Shown here: in pieces, positions 28,067 through 41,457 of the stretch
How the letters are laid out: each line of letters opens with the position of its first letter
Numbering within the stretch: the first letter of the stretch is position 1
Assembly (NCBI GenBank): GCA_914767885.1
Contig: CAJZBQ010000062.1
Span: 1,103,617 to 1,167,616 of the forward strand
DNA: 64,000 nt
Source: Blepharisma stoltei
Taxonomy: Eukaryota > Ciliophora > Heterotrichea > Heterotrichida > Blepharismidae
Direction: 5' to 3'
Made by a program: the position numbers and the translations under genes
Notes under the pieces: model-generated
What the model was told of the DNA's origin: nothing
What the model saw: the letters and a program-made list of their open reading frames with translations, nothing else
Databases searched by the model: none

Positions 28067-31000
28067 TTAAAATAATAAATGCCTATTACTATTTGAAGAA
28101 TTAGAAGTACCTATACAAGAGCAAGTGCCATTCCTATTATTAACCATATTATCAGCGTCATAACAATCCAAGCAGTTATTCTTTGCCTGGCAATTGCTGC
28201 AAGTTTCATCACATTTCTGACAAGTTTGTGTATCTTCATCAGCATACGTATGCAAAGGACAGGAGCATTGATGCGTCGTAGGATTAAACGTCTGCAGTTC
28301 ATAAGAGCACACGCAATTTCCTTTCCCAGTATTCGTCATATTTGCCTCAAAGCACTGTGTACAAAAAGTGGCGCTTCCACAGACTTCACATCCAGACTGA
28401 CACTGAGTACAAGTGTCTACATTTTCATAGAACCCAGAATTGCAAATACAATTAGGATCATTCTGCTTGAAGCCGGCATTTGGGTCATTACAAACACAAA
28501 TTCCATTTTTAAGGGTTGAATGAGGGTCAGAGCAGGTCTGGCAGTTATTGGCAGCTGTACAAGTAACACAGCCAGCAGGGCATTGGTCACAGGTATTTCC
28601 ATTTTGATAGTAGCCTACAGAGCATACACAGGTCTGGGTGGCTGAGTTATAAGTCCAAGCTGGAGTCCCATTACATAAGCAAGCTCCATTAATTAACGAC
28701 TGCTGGGCCGTGTCAAAGCATTGAGTGCATTCAACTGCTGAGTTGCAGGTCTTACAGCCTAAAGAGCAAGCTACACAAGTGCTTCCATTCTGGAAGTATC
28801 CATTATTACATACGCAAAGGTTCTGGTTATCATTAAAAGTTGAATTAGGATCGTCACATGAACAACTCCCATCACTATCAATAGTCATATTAGGGTCCCA
28901 ACAAGTCTGACAATTAGCTAAGCTTGTACATACCTTGCATCCTTCTGAGCATGAAGTACAGATTCCTGAGTTATTAGGGTCGCTGAAATACCCAGCGTTA
29001 CAGACACACATATTAGTGCTAGGGCTAATATAAGCATGCTCATCATTACAAATGCATTGATTTAGCTGTGAATTATAAGCTGCTTTAGGATCATAACATG
29101 CCTGACAAGATGCAGGGGAATTACAAGTTTTGCAACCATTAACACATGGAGAGCATACAGTGTTTGAAGAGAAAAAGTACCCTTCATTGCAGACACAAGC
29201 GTTATTTGATAAAGTAGACTCATCTGGACATGCGCAAGTAGGGGCTGATGACATATGGGTGGAGTCTATACATGTGGCACAGTTATTAGAGGACACAGTG
29301 CATGTCGCACATTGAGTACCACAAGCTGAGCATTGAGTGGAGGAGCTAAAATAATACCCAGTGTTGCAGACACAAGCAGCCTCAACAAGAGTTGATAAAG
29401 CGGGGCATGCACAGGCTGGGGCTGCTGACATATGAGTTGAGTCAGTACAAGTTAAGCAATTATTTAAAGATGTTACACAGGAATTACAGTTTGGAGCACA
29501 TGCAGAGCATACTGTATCAGAACTGTAAAAATAGCCAACATTACATACACAAGTTTGGCCTTGCAAAGCCCCATTTGTGGGACAAGAGCAAGTAGGGGCA
29601 GCTGACATGTGGGTAGGATCAATACAAGCTGTGCAGGTCGCTGAGTTAGTTTGACAAGTGGCGCACTCAGGGTCACAAGCAGAACAGACTGTATTGGTGC
29701 TGTAATAGTACCCTGCATTGCACTGACAAGCAGCTCCTACTAAAGCTCCATTAGTTGGACAAGAACAGTTAGGCGTTGCTGACATATGGGTGGGATCAGA
29801 GCATGTCACACAATTAGCTGCTGAATTTCTGCAAGTTGCGCATTGGCCACTACAAGCTGTGCAAGTACTTCCACTCAGCCAGTATCCATTAGCACAAGAA
29901 GTGCAAGATGTTGAAGACCCAGAACATGCGGTGCAAGTAGGATCGCAAGCTATGCAGTTATTGCCGCTGAGGTAGTATCCAGCAACGCAGGATTGACAAG
30001 TTTGGGCAGTGCCTGAACATTGTAAACAAGGAGTTTGGCAGGTATCGCACGTCCCACCGTTGTTGAAATAGCCGCTATTGCAGATGCAGACTTTTGATTC
30101 GACTACAAAAGATGCGTTAGGGTCTTTGCATGTGCAGGTGTTGGTGGTTGGGTTAAGATTCATGTTATTTATGTCATTGCAGACTGTGCAGGTAGTTGCA
30201 GATGTAGAGCATTGGGCGCATGGTGGGTTACAAGCAGAACACGTGTTTTGATTTAGCCAAAATCCATTAACACAAGCCGTACAAGTAGATATAGATGTCG
30301 AGCATTGTGTGCAAGGCAATTCGCATGCTGTGCACTCTCCAGCTATACTTGTAAATCCTGAATTACATTGGCAAGTTGCAGTTCCAGTATTAAAAGACGC
30401 ATTTGGATCAGTGCATGTGCAAGTTCCATCAACATTTAAAGTCATGTGTTCTGAATCATCGCAAGACTGGCATGTAGTTGGAGAATCACTGCACGTGGCG
30501 CAAGGCGCTGTACAGGTTGTGCAAACGTTTCCGTGGAGGTAATAACCATTGATGCAATTGGTACATGTATTAGATGATGTAGAGCATTCAGAGCATGGCG
30601 AATTACATGCGGAGCAAACTGTAGGTGTGCTATAATAAAATCCAGGGCTGCATACACAACTTCCACCAGTCAAAGCGCTATTTTCAGGACAGCTGCAAGC
30701 TGGAGCAGCTGTTGTATGAGTTGTGTCAGTACAGGTCAGGCAATTAGTATTTGAATTGGCACATGTTGCGCATTGAGAAGCACAGGCAGTACAAGTAGTG
30801 GCTGATGAAAAGAAATATCCGGTGTTGCAAGTACAAGTTGTTTCTGTTAGTGAACCATTAGCTGGGCATGCGCATGCAGGAGCTGCTGACATGTGAATGG
30901 TATCAGAACATGTTAAGCAGTTTCCTGCGTTATTTTGACATGTAGCACAGTTTGTATTACAAGCAGAACAGACAGTGTTTGTGCTAAAGTAATATCCGGC

Positions 31001-34000
31001 GTTGCAAGTGCAAGTTGCTCCTGAGAGTGCTCCATTAGTTGGGCAGGAGCATTGAGGAGCTGCTGACATATGAGTTGGATCGACGCAAGTCACACAAGTC
31101 CCAGCGGCTCCACTACATGTAGCGCAGTTGGTATTGCAAGCAGAACAAACAGTATTTGCGCTAAAGTAATATCCGGCGTTGCAAGTACATGAATCTTTAT
31201 GAATTGACTTCGTTGAAAATGTAACCGTTCTAATGGGCTTCATATCTAGTTTATCTTAGACCCTCACTATTTAGAGAAATATTTAGATTATCTCTTTTAA
31301 GCTAGTTCAATATAGCTTTATATCATTTTTTTTAATAATATTTTGAAAAATTTCTAATAATTAGCAAATGTTCGGCATGAAGCCAAGGCATATTTTACAA
31401 GTAAAATAGCTCTTCTCTTTTATATTTGAAAAATGGTAAATTCGCGGTAAAATGGCTTGGCCCAAATATGAGATTAAAAAATTGCAAATCAATCATTGGC
31501 AAGTGTGAACCATTTTGATAATTAAACGAGCCATTTTTAAAAGTGGCTTAATACAAAAATTAAATTTTAAGTTAAGTTAAGTTAAGTTAAAAGGGTATTC
31601 TTCTTAATGTAAATTAAATAAAAAAAAAAAATTTTTTATCAAGCTTCAAATACTTAAAATATGAAGTTGCAGAAAGAGCTGCGTAAGTTGAGACAAGAGT
31701 TTAATTTTTGTTATAGGAAACGGTGACATAAAGAACAAAAAAAATAAAATAAAAATGTTTGCTTCCCCAGAAACAGGAAATTAAAGTCACAATAAATAGC
31801 TATTATTAGTTATAATATGTAGTTCCAGATCAAACTACATGAGGGAGAATAAGAACTTTGATTTCTTATGTCTTCGAAACTCAAGATGGCTATATAAGAA
31901 ACAAAATTAAAAATCAAATAGTGTGCTTGTCCAAAAATGATAAAATAGATCTAAGTATTCCTTATAAACCCTTCAAATATCAAGCTCCTGATAAAACAGC
32001 ACGAGATGGAATAAGAATTTTAAATTTTTATTATGAATTAAAAAATCAAGATGGCGGGCGGTATAACAAGCAACAACAAAAAAATAAATTTGTATGCTTG
32101 TCCAAAAAGCGAAAATAAAGTTATAATATATCTTAATAAATACAGAGGCAGATAAGAATTTTAATTTTTTATTGCTTTTAAAATCAAACGAATAAAAAAT
32201 TACACAAAAATAAATTTTTGTGTTTGTCCAAAAAGTGGAAAATTAAGATGGCGATATAACGAACAAAAAAAATACAAAAATAAATCTGTGCGCTTGTCAG
32301 AAAGCAGAAAATAAAATTATAAATAATTAATGTTATTTCAATAGTTTTCTTTAATCAAAATTTAATTTTTGTATTAAGCCACTCTTAAAAATAGCTCGTT
32401 TAATTGCCAAAATGGTTCGCATTTGTCAAGTTTTTATTTTCAATTTTAATCTCATATTTGGGCCAAACCCATTTTACCGCGAAATTATCATTTTTAAAAT
32501 ATAAAGAGAGAATCTATTTTAATTATAAAATATGCCTTGCTTTATTTTGCCGAACATTTGCTAATTATGAGAAATTTTTCCAAAATCAATTATATAAAAC
32601 AATATTGAGCTAGTTTAAAAGGGAATTTTTTATTATAATCTGAATATTTCTCTAAATAGTGAGGGTCTAAGATAAACATGGTATGAAGTTTATTAGAATG
32701 GTTACATTTCAATGAAGTCGACTCATAAAGATTCATGGGCTATACATGTTGCTTGGTCAAGCACAGGTCGCAACCAGGCACCCCCACACCTCCTAAAAGT
32801 GGTACCCCATCCCCCCATCCCCCTAAAAAAATGGACTCCCCTTTCACAGATGGCACCTCCACCCAACCCCCCTTAATATAGCACAAATATATGACAAATG
32901 CCAATTTAGGCGTAATAAATAAATTATAATTTTAATTATTCAAAGTTACTGATTTATACAATATTCACATAGATTAGCACAATCGATTAAGGATTAGGTG
33001 GACTGGGTTGAGAGTTTTTCCTATAACTACTAAGACACCACATCTTAAGAAATTTGTTAGCAAGCATAATAATGATCTTTAGTTTTAATTAGCAGCATAT
33101 CCTGCATATATTTATGAACTTTGTGGAACAATGGCTAGAGAGTCGAATTAGAGATCAAAAGTAAAACTGGCAATAGCAAATACTATTTTTTATTAGCACT
33201 ATTGAATCCTGTTGCCAATTCAGTCCTGCAATCCTTGTACAATGGGCATCAGATTAGCTTTAATTTATGAATCAATAAATTATGCAAGTTATTGTATTGT
33301 GCTTGGCTCATTTAATAATTAATGCCATTATCAATATCTTTGGGCATTATATTTATAAATATAAAAAAAATTAATATATTTTCTAATTAATTGTTAATTA
33401 ATTTAAATTTATTAATTAATCATAAATATAAAGTAATTTATGGACTTAATTTATCAATATAGTGTTTTAATTGGCTTACATTTAAATTATTCTGCTTGTT
33501 TCCTATCAATTACTTCTATAGAATAAAACCTTTATTTTTTGAGGGGGTAGGGGTACTATTTTTAGGGGTTGGGGGTTCGCTTATTGAGGGTTGGATGGAT
33601 CTGGTTGCTACCTATGCTTGACCAGTTGCTCCTGAGAGTGCTCCATTAGTTGGGCATGCGCATTGCGGAGCAACTGTCATATGGGTAGCATCAGAGCATG
33701 TTAAGCAATTCCCTGCGCTGGTTTCGCATGCAGCGCAGTTAGTATTGCAAGTAGAACAGACAGTATTCGTGCTAAAGTAATATCCGGCGTTGCAAGTACA
33801 AGTAGTATCTGAGAGAGCTCCGTTGGTTGGACATTGGCATTGTGGAGCAGCTGTCATATGAGTGGTATCAGAACATGTTAAACAGTTTCCTGCGTTATTC
33901 TGGCAAGTCGCACAGTTTGTATTACAAGCAGAGCAGACAGTGTTCGCACTAAAATAATATCCTGCCTTGCAAGTACAAGTTGTACCTGAGAGAGCTCCAT

Positions 34001-37000
34001 TAGTTGGGCAGGAACATTCAGGAACAGCAGTCATATGGGTAGGATCACTACATTGAGTACATGTATTTATTGCCCCTGAACAAGCTGTACACTGAGGAGC
34101 GCATGCTGAGCAAACAGTATTCGCACTAAAATAGAAGCCAGTATTGCAAACACAATTTGATCCGGTTTGTGCTGAATTTGCTGGGCAGGCACATGCTGGA
34201 GCTGCTGTCATATGAGTCGAATCTGCACAACTTACGCAACTATCAGCCGCACCACTGCAAGTCGCACAATTGGTATTACAGGCAGCACAAGTGCCAGGGG
34301 TTCCAAAGTAGCCTGAATTGCATTGGCAAGTTGTCTGCTGAGTATTATACGAAGCATGCTGATCTGTGCAGGCACAAACACCACCAGTAAGAGTAGTATC
34401 TTCAGGATCGTTACAGGACAAACAATTTCCTGCTGAATTTTCACAGGTTGCACATGGCGCTTGACATGGCAAACAATTACCGCCACTTTCATAGTAGCCA
34501 GCATCGCATGTAGTGCAGTCAGTAGCTGAATTGGTGCACGAAAGACATGGTGGTTCACATGCTTGGCAAACTCCAGCGTTGTTCCAATATCCTGTGTTGC
34601 AAACACAAGTATTAGTCCCAGTATTAAAAGTGGCATGGGCGTCTCTACATATGCAAGTTCCTGCGTTGTTTACCATGTTATCTGCATCATAGCAAGTTGT
34701 ACAGAATGCTGGAGTTCCAGTGCACTCAGCGCATGGAGGTGTGCATGCTGAGCAAACAGTATTCGCACTAAAGTAAAAACCGCTGTTGCAAATGCAAGTT
34801 GTTCCTGAGAGAGCTCCATTAGCTGGACATGCACATGCAGGAGCAGCTGTCATATGAGTTGGATCAACACAGGTGGCACAATTTGCTGCTGTACCAGTAC
34901 AGGAATCGCAGCTGGGGTTGCAAGCGGTGCAAGCAGTATTTGAGCTAAAGAAATAGCCAGTGTTACAAACACAATTTTGTCCTGAGAGAGATCCATTAGT
35001 AGGGCAGGCACATGTGGGAGTAGCTGACATATGAGTTGGATCGACGCAAGTAAGGCAATTGTTAGCAGCTCCACTGCATGTGGCACAGTTGGTATTGCAA
35101 GCAGAACAGACAGTGTCCGCGCTAAAGTAAAATCCAGTGTTGCAAGTACAAGTTGTGCCTGAGAGAGCTCCGTTAGCTGGGCATTGGCATTGTGGAGCAG
35201 CTGTCATGTGAATGGTATCAGAGCATGTTAAACAGTTTCCTGCGCTTGTTTGGCATGTAGCGCAGTTTGCATTACAAGCAGAACAGACAGTATCCGCGCT
35301 AAAGTAAAATCCAGTGTTACAAGTACAAGTAGTACCTGAGAGAGCTCCGTTGGTTGGACATTGGCATTGTGGAGCAGCTGTCATATGAGTGGTATCAGAA
35401 CATGTTAAACAGTTTCCTGCCGAGTTTTCGCACGTCGCGCAGGCTGGATTGCAAGCAGAACAGACAGTATCCGCGCTAAAGTAAAATCCAGTGTTGCAAG
35501 TACAAGTAGTACCTGAGAGAGCTCCGTTGGTTGGACATTGGCATTGTGGAGCAGCTGTCATATGAGTGGTATCAGAACATGTTAAACAGTTTCCTGCGCT
35601 TGTTTGGCATGTAGCACAGTTTGTACTACAAGCAGAACAGACAGTGTCTGCGCTAAAGTAAAATCCAGTGTTGCAAGTACAAGTAGTACCTGAGAGAGCT
35701 CCGTTGGTTGGACATTGGCATTGTGGAGCAGCTGTCATATGAGTGGTATCAGAACATGTTAAACAGTTTCCTGCGCTTGTTTGGCATGTAGCACAGTTTG
35801 TACTACAAGCAGAACAGACAGTGTCTGCGCTAAAGTAAAATCCAGTGTTGCAAGTACAAGTAGTACCTGAGAGAGCTCCGTTGGTTGGACATTGGCATTG
35901 TGGAGCAGCTGTCATATGAGTGGTATCAGAACATGTTAAACAGTTTCCTGCGCTTGTTTGGCATGTAGCACAGTTTGTACTACAAGCAGAACAGACAGTG
36001 TCTGCGCTAAAGTAAAATCCAGTATTACAAGTACAAGTTGTTCCTGTAAGTGATCCATTAGTTGGGCATGCGCATTGTGGAGCAGCTGTCATGTGGGTGG
36101 TATCAGAGCATGTTAAACAGTTTCCTGCGCTTGTTTGGCATGTAGCGCAGTTTGTACTACAAGCAGAACAGACAGTATCCGCGCTAAAGTAAAATCCAAT
36201 GTTGCAAGTACAAGTTGTACCTGAAAGAGCTCCGTTAGCTGGGCATTGGCATTGTGGAGCAGCTGTCATGTGAGTGGTATCAGAGCATGCTAAACAGTTT
36301 CCTGCGCTTGTTTGGCATGTAGCGCAGTTTGCATTACAAGCAGAACAGACAGTATCCGCGCTAAAGTAAAATCCAGTGTTGCAAGCACAAGTTGTACCTG
36401 AAAGAGCTCCGTTAGCTGGGCATTGGCATTGTGGAGCAGCTGTCATGTGAGTGGTATCAGAGCATGCTAAACAGTTTCCTGCGCTTGTTTGGCATGTAGC
36501 GCAGTTTACATTACAAGCAGAACAGACAGTATCCGCGCTAAAGTAAAATCCAGTGTTGCAAGCACAAGTTGTGCCTGAGAGAGCTCCGTTAGCTGGGCAT
36601 TGGCATTGTGGAGCAGCTGTCATGTGAGTGGTATCAGAGCATGTTAAACAGTTTCCTGCGCTTGTTTGGCATGTAGCGCAGTTTGTACTACAAGCAGAAC
36701 AGACAGTATCCGCGCTAAAGTAAAATCCAATGTTGCAAGTACAAGTTGTACCTGAAAGAGCTCCGTTAGCTGGGCATTGGCATTGTGGAGCAGCTGTCAT
36801 GTGAGTGGTATCAGAACATGTTAAACAGTTTCCTGCCGAGTTTTCGCACGTCGCGCAGTTTGCATTACAAGCAGAACAGACAGTATCCGCGCTAAAGTAA
36901 AATCCAATGTTGCAAGTACAAGTTGTGCCTGAGAGAGCTCCGTTAGCTGGGCATTGGCATTGTGGAGCAGCTGTCATGTGAGTGGTATCAGAGCATGCTA

Positions 37001-38168
37001 AACAGTTTCCTGCGCTTGTTTGGCATGTAGCGCAGTTTGCATTACAAGCAGAACAGACAGTATCCGCGCTAAAGTAAAATCCAGTGTTACAAGCACAAGT
37101 AGTACCTGAGAGAGCTCCGTTGGTTGGGCATGCACATGCAGGAGCAGCTGTCATATGAGTGGTATCAGAACATGTTAAACAGTTTCCTGCCGAGTTTTCG
37201 CACGTCGCGCAGGCTGGATTGCAAGCAGAACAGACAGTATCCGCGCTAAAGTAAAATCCAGTGTTACAAGTACAAGTAGTACCTGAGAGAGCTCCGTTGG
37301 TTGGGCATGCACATGCAGGAGCAGCTGTCATGTGAGTGGTATCAGAACATGTTAAACAGTTTCCTGCCGAGTTTTCGCACGTCGCGCAGACTGGATTGCA
37401 AGCAGAGCAGGTTCCTTCCCCATTTAGAAAATAGGTATCAATGCACTTTATACAATTTTCATTATTAGTATCGCATTCTGCACAGTTGTTTTGATTAGCT
37501 TCGCAAGCTCTAAGAATTGGAACATTTTGATCCAAGAAATTCTGTATTTCTTCCTGCATTGCTTTCTTTTCTTCTTCTCTATCCTCAAAAAGCGCATTTG
37601 AAATTGCAATACTTAATTCCTTCACTTGTGAACTTTCATCAAGAATCTTAAACTCTTTCTCATTGATTCTCAACACAGCAGACAAAAGGATTTTATTATC
37701 ACTCAGCTCGCATCTCTTTGAGGTAATAACTCCTTTATTTTTATTGCTGACAGCAATAATCGCAATATCCGCTCTAAGATTTTGACTTTTTAAGGCTTTG
37801 CTGGACTCGATATCTGTGCATCGATTATTCTCTCCAAGTCTGAGCAGTTCTGTTGAAGACCGTGTGAGTACCAAATCAGAAATAATTTTTGCTGAAGCAT
37901 TCAAAACCGCTTGCAGGTTTCTGATGAGTTCCTCATCGGCAAAGGATTTTTCAATAACTTCAGTATGGATCTCTAAAGGCAGAAGGTCTTGTTGGTGAAA
38001 CTCGGCAAGCCTTTTCGGAGTAAATTGAAGGGAATCGATGGGGTCTTTAGCTTTAAACTGGGAAGAAGAAGCCACAAGATGAAGAAATGTGAACATGATA
38101 ACCCATAGGACAGTTCCTTTCAACATTTTATTATCACCACATCTAGCCATGCATGAAAACTTATTCAA
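28067..38168 (-). CDS. Large Cys-rich repeat surface-type protein, split by two inserts
   Basis: The 38168-33625 frame stops just past NGALSGAT. The 31189-28067 frame begins with CTCNAGYYF, the next piece of the same repeat. Removing elements X and Y joins them into 2,555 residues. The N-terminus has a hydrophobic signal segment (MLKGTVLWVIMFTFLHLV, M at 38126 the likeliest start). A ~190-residue unique domain follows, then about 40 Cys-rich modules of ~59 residues with CATCxxxxGNCLTC, DxTHMTAAP and GFYFSADTVC patterns. The modules resemble furin-like/GFR Cys repeats of ciliate surface proteins and immobilisation antigens. No C-terminal membrane anchor is visible (ends NSNRHLLF). Secretion or surface display is inferred. 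Confidence 0.8.
31186..32742. mobile_element. Element X, long inverted repeats, inside the Cys-rich gene
   Basis: The ~390-bp arms (31189-31585 and 32345-32740) are imperfect reverse complements. They begin CATGAATCTTTATGA and share blocks such as CCTCACTATTTAGAGAAATA and AGCAAATGTTCGGC. TACA flanks both sides (31186-31189, 32743-32746). The spacer holds a weak 86-codon + frame (31858-32118) and degenerate tandem repeats ending cttgtccaaaaagcg. No transposase was recognised. Confidence 0.75.
32748..33630. mobile_element. Element Y, ~85-bp inverted repeats
   Basis: GTTGCT flanks the element (32748-32753, 33625-33630). The arms start TGGTCAAGCAyAGG.. and continue through aaccag and CCCC-rich, TAGTACCCC-like blocks. 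It lies next to element X with a few bases between. The ~700-bp interior is AT-rich with no ORF. Confidence 0.7.
35100..37400 (-). repeat. 177-bp near-identical coding tandem repeats
   Basis: Landmarks such as gtatccgcgctaaagtaaaa recur at 177-bp steps (36353, 36530, 36707, 36884 and onward). Each unit encodes one 59-residue Cys module. Neighbouring units differ at only a few bases, unlike the diverged modules at 28-31 kb. This points to recent expansion or homogenisation. Confidence 0.9.
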
Positions 38169-39445
38169 CTGATTGTAGGTTTGGAGATATGGTGAAAAAA
38201 TGCAAAATTAGCTGAAAATTGAGATATTTATTAGAATTAAAATTAAAGAAAAATTTCTGAATTTCTTATAGTTTGGGCTAAAATGAAGCAGAAATTAAGT
38301 AACTAAATGAATAAAATTTCATTTACTAGCTTTAAAGATCCATAATAGGGTGATGAGGCCATTCTTCATATTTCTTAAATATTTCACTTAAGGCTGAGAA
38401 AGGGATCTAAAATATCGATTTGGAATAGATTACTGAAATTTTGTGATTAACTAGAAATTAATCTGTCCTTGAAGCTAGAGTTTGCTGCTGATAAATTGCA
38501 ATCAATGATTCAAGAAGAGTTTATTTTTCAAGATATTGCATCAGAATACCAAGAAGGTAAGTATAGTCAGCTCAGAAAAATTCATATTTAAGTTTAGTTT
38601 GGCACCAGCTGTAATTTTATCCTAAGTTCTGAAATTTTTGAATTTAATAAGCTTTCATTATTTTTATTAATGGAGAGAGCATAGGAAATTTAAGCGAAAA
38701 GAAATAAAATTTTATTTGAAGCTATTTAAACAAAATTCTTTAGTTAAAAAAGGCTAAGTCGGCTTTTATAATATTTTACATTAAATATAATTTTCAATGA
38801 TAGCCCCAGTAAAAATTTTGATAAAAATTCCCCCTCCTCCATTACTAATTTAAAAGTCTTAAATCACTTAGTAAATATTAAAAGTATTTAATGAAAAATC
38901 GTTTTAATTTAAAATTTTAGTTAGGAAAGAGAAAGAGCAAGAGTCTTCAAGCTGAGATCTTTAAAACAAATCAAGCTAAGGAACTTCTTAAGATAGCCAA
39001 ATCTATATTAATATTTGTGAGCTCAAAAAATATTATTTTAAAGAAGTAATTTGTACCTCTCTTTTGCAAACAGCTATGAAATCGTATATAATAAGAGATT
39101 AGGGTGCCAAAAACAGATTGATGTGTGTTTTAAGTTTTGAAAAGAAAGCGGAAAAATAGGCATTAATCCTTTAAAGAGTGCTGGATAAATTAAGATGGAC
39201 ATTTATTAATTAGACACTTACAAACTTTGTAAAGCATTTCGCTAAAAGACAATGAGATTGCCAAAGACTTGCCATTGAGCAAATTATCAGATTTTTTCTA
39301 TTTTGACCAAAAAATATTTATTTTTATCTCTCTCCAAAATCAAAATATAACGCTAGCTCCTTACTATAATTTAATTTGCTGAAAATTCATTGAATGTTTT
39401 TGAAAAGGAAATAATCATTATTCTCGGTAAATTAGCTTAAAATTA
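38169..39445 (+). other. Intergenic with possible decayed exon
   Basis: AT-rich sequence. At ~38440-38560 (+) a coding-like piece reads LKLEFAADKLQSMIQEEF, then IFQDIASEYQE. At ~38932-39050 a second reads KSLQAEIFKTNQAKELLK. They could be parts of one small gene around an insert, or remnants. No family is recognised. Confidence 0.25.
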
Positions 39446-40569
39446 TTAATTATTTAATGGCTTGATATCTTTGAAGCCTCCTTCTTTATTTCTAATATAC
39501 TTCAAAATTTTATCAAAGCAATGATAAAAAGGATTTGCAATAAATTTTTCATCAGGGAGTATTTCTTTGTGGATTTTGCGAATATTAATTGAGTCAGCAA
39601 TCTCTTTCAATTCATTATAATCCGGATCTTTTTCAAATTTTTTAAGTAGCTTTTGCTTATTTAAATTATGATACTCGTCTAGAGCCTTTTTAACCATAAA
39701 AGTATAACTTTTTTTTGTGTTTCAGCTTCCTTCGTGAAATTTTAAATTTAATAAATTTGCATTTACCCCGTATTTTAGCTTAATATCTGACTTATTTAGT
39801 AGCCGAAATTTATGAGTTTTTTCCCTGCAGTTCCAGCAAAGTGGTTTTTTTAGCATTGGGCATCTATAAAAGTTTTGATCAGTAAGTATTTTATGACACC
39901 CGATGCAACCCTGAAAAGGTAAAAAAATAAAAAAAATCTAAAATAATTTTTACCCTTAAAAAATTGCAGAATTTTTTAATTGCTGAATTTAAAAATAGCT
40001 ATTATTTTTTATATAAAAATGGCTCTAAAATACCATAGAAGGTTTCCCCATTGAAAAGCCATTGATATATATTTATCCTTTCACTTCGAGCATTGCTCTT
40101 CAGGATCATTAAATTCTTTTACATAGTAAAAATGCCAAAGTTCTTCATCTCATGTGATATGATAAAACTCCCTGCAAACTAACGTAAGAGTTCTAGAGAC
40201 CTCTCAGGGAGAAATAAACCTAAAAACTTCTATCCAAGCTCTTCTATATTTCGATGGAGTTGATTCTACTTGTTTAATCAGATTAAGAGGAGCATGATAA
40301 GGCTTGTCAATAGGAGCATAATTTTGGTTCCATTTCTCAAGCCACGCATAAAACTTTTTAGCATCTTCATCTTTTAAATAAACCGATATATCGCTTTCAC
40401 AGATATATTGCTTAACTTTTGGGGTATAGCAATCCAGGTGATAATTTTCGGAGCCGTTCATGTGATAAATGTGAATATTGATGTCGTTCTTTTTAATTCC
40501 TTCCCTGCATACCCAGCAGCGAGTTTTTATTGTTCGTGATAACTTTGCAGTGAAATTTACTCTGAACAT
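39446..40569 (-). CDS. F-box protein with PARP-type-like zinc finger
   Basis: Segments 40569-40036 and 39919-39446 give 335 residues. The N-terminus RVNFTAKLSRTIKTRCWVCR with later HMNGSENYHLDCY has the Cys-x2-Cys...His-x-x-Cys pattern of PARP-type fingers. The middle, IEVFRFISPWEVSRTLTLVC followed by REFYHITWDEELWHFYY, is an F-box, the Skp1-binding motif of SCF ubiquitin ligases. The C-terminus has GCIGCHKILTDQNFYRCP and PLCWNCREKTH, then a Lys-rich helical tail. The IES at 39920-40035 is removed at TA to join GNLLP to FQGCIGC. A role as an SCF substrate adaptor is inferred. ATG 40567-40569 is used because the frame further upstream has only a GTG. Confidence 0.75.
39920..40035. mobile_element. 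TA-bounded IES (116 bp) in the F-box gene
   Basis: AT-rich, with TA at 39920 and at 40036. Excision restores one frame (335 residues, 1,008 nt with stop) across the junction. Confidence 0.75.
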
Positions 40570-40987
40570 TATAAATATTATTTGGAAATTCACTAATAAA
40601 TAATGGAGTGTCTAGGGTGTCTGGCGAAGGTTGCATTTCCATGTCCAATGTATTGGAAGCTTCGTTAAGGCACTTTAGGAGGCGCTGAAGCTGGACAGAG
40701 GTTAGTAAATAGAAAAAGAATTGCAGTTTGAAAGCTTATTTATTAAGACAGAGAGCAGATGTAGCATTGGTATTTAGCTTCAGCTGAGCTTGGTTCTTAA
40801 ACTTAATTAAAATTATCATAGATGGATTAGTGCTAGTTTTCGCGTGGAGCAAGCAGCCCTTTGCATAGAATTTGATATATAAGAAGAGATAGCTGCAAAA
40901 GCAAGAATTATTCCATGATAAGCTATAGAGTAATGAAAAGTATGATTTGTATAAATAATCAAACTCTTGAGTCTTTTTAATCATTTC
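40570..40987. other. Intergenic upstream of the F-box gene
   Basis: About 420 bp. 40600-40710 is less AT-rich than its surroundings, but no target duplication or ORF was found. Nothing else is visible. Confidence 0.35.
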
Positions 40988-41364
40988 TAACTCCCCCCTC
41001 CATGAGTGAACAAAAAAATTTTGTTCACTCACGGAGGGCGGTTAATTTTTTTTTTTAAAAAAAATTATATTAAATTTTATAGAAACAATTTTTTTTCGAA
41101 ATTTTAAAAAATCCTAATTCGCAAAAATCGGGAAGCAAATATTAATTTAATTTATAAAATTTATGTTTTAAAAAGCAATTTGTTTAAAATTAAACAGAAT
41201 TAGTTCTAGATTTCATTATAAATAATTATCACTTATATATCAAAATTTTTTTCCTTAAAAAATTCTTCTATTTAAAAAAATTTTTGTTCACTCACGGAGG
41301 GTGGGTTTTTGGGCAAAAAATGGCGATTTTTCTAATGGTTTTGTTCACTCACGGAGGGGGGGAG
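40988..41364. mobile_element. MITE family A, intact (377 bp)
   Basis: TA-bounded, with a CTCCATGAGTGAACAAAA hairpin at the left, two direct copies at the right, and GGGGGGGAG-TA at the end. It lies between the F-box and kinase genes. Confidence 0.9.
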
Positions 41365-41457
41365 TAAGCTTAAAATTCATATATTTCTCGTAATTCTAGC
41401 TTAACAATTTTTAGCTCGCATAAGAATTCATAAAATATATATAATTTAAATTAGTAT

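Noticed and set aside
28111-30666. Many antisense and alternate-frame ORFs over the Cys-rich gene
   Set aside because: They mirror the repeat period and low stop density of the Cys-rich coding sequence; none has its own family features.
31858-32118. 86-codon ORF as a transposase of element X
   Set aside because: Low complexity and part of the degenerate tandem repeats; no catalytic motif.
34157-35086. Antisense and alternate-frame ORFs over the N-terminal half of the Cys-rich gene
   Set aside because: Shadows of the 177-bp repeat; no independent start context or domain.
35100-37400. CRISPR-like regular array
   Set aside because: The 177-bp units are protein-coding Cys modules without unique spacers, in a eukaryotic genome.
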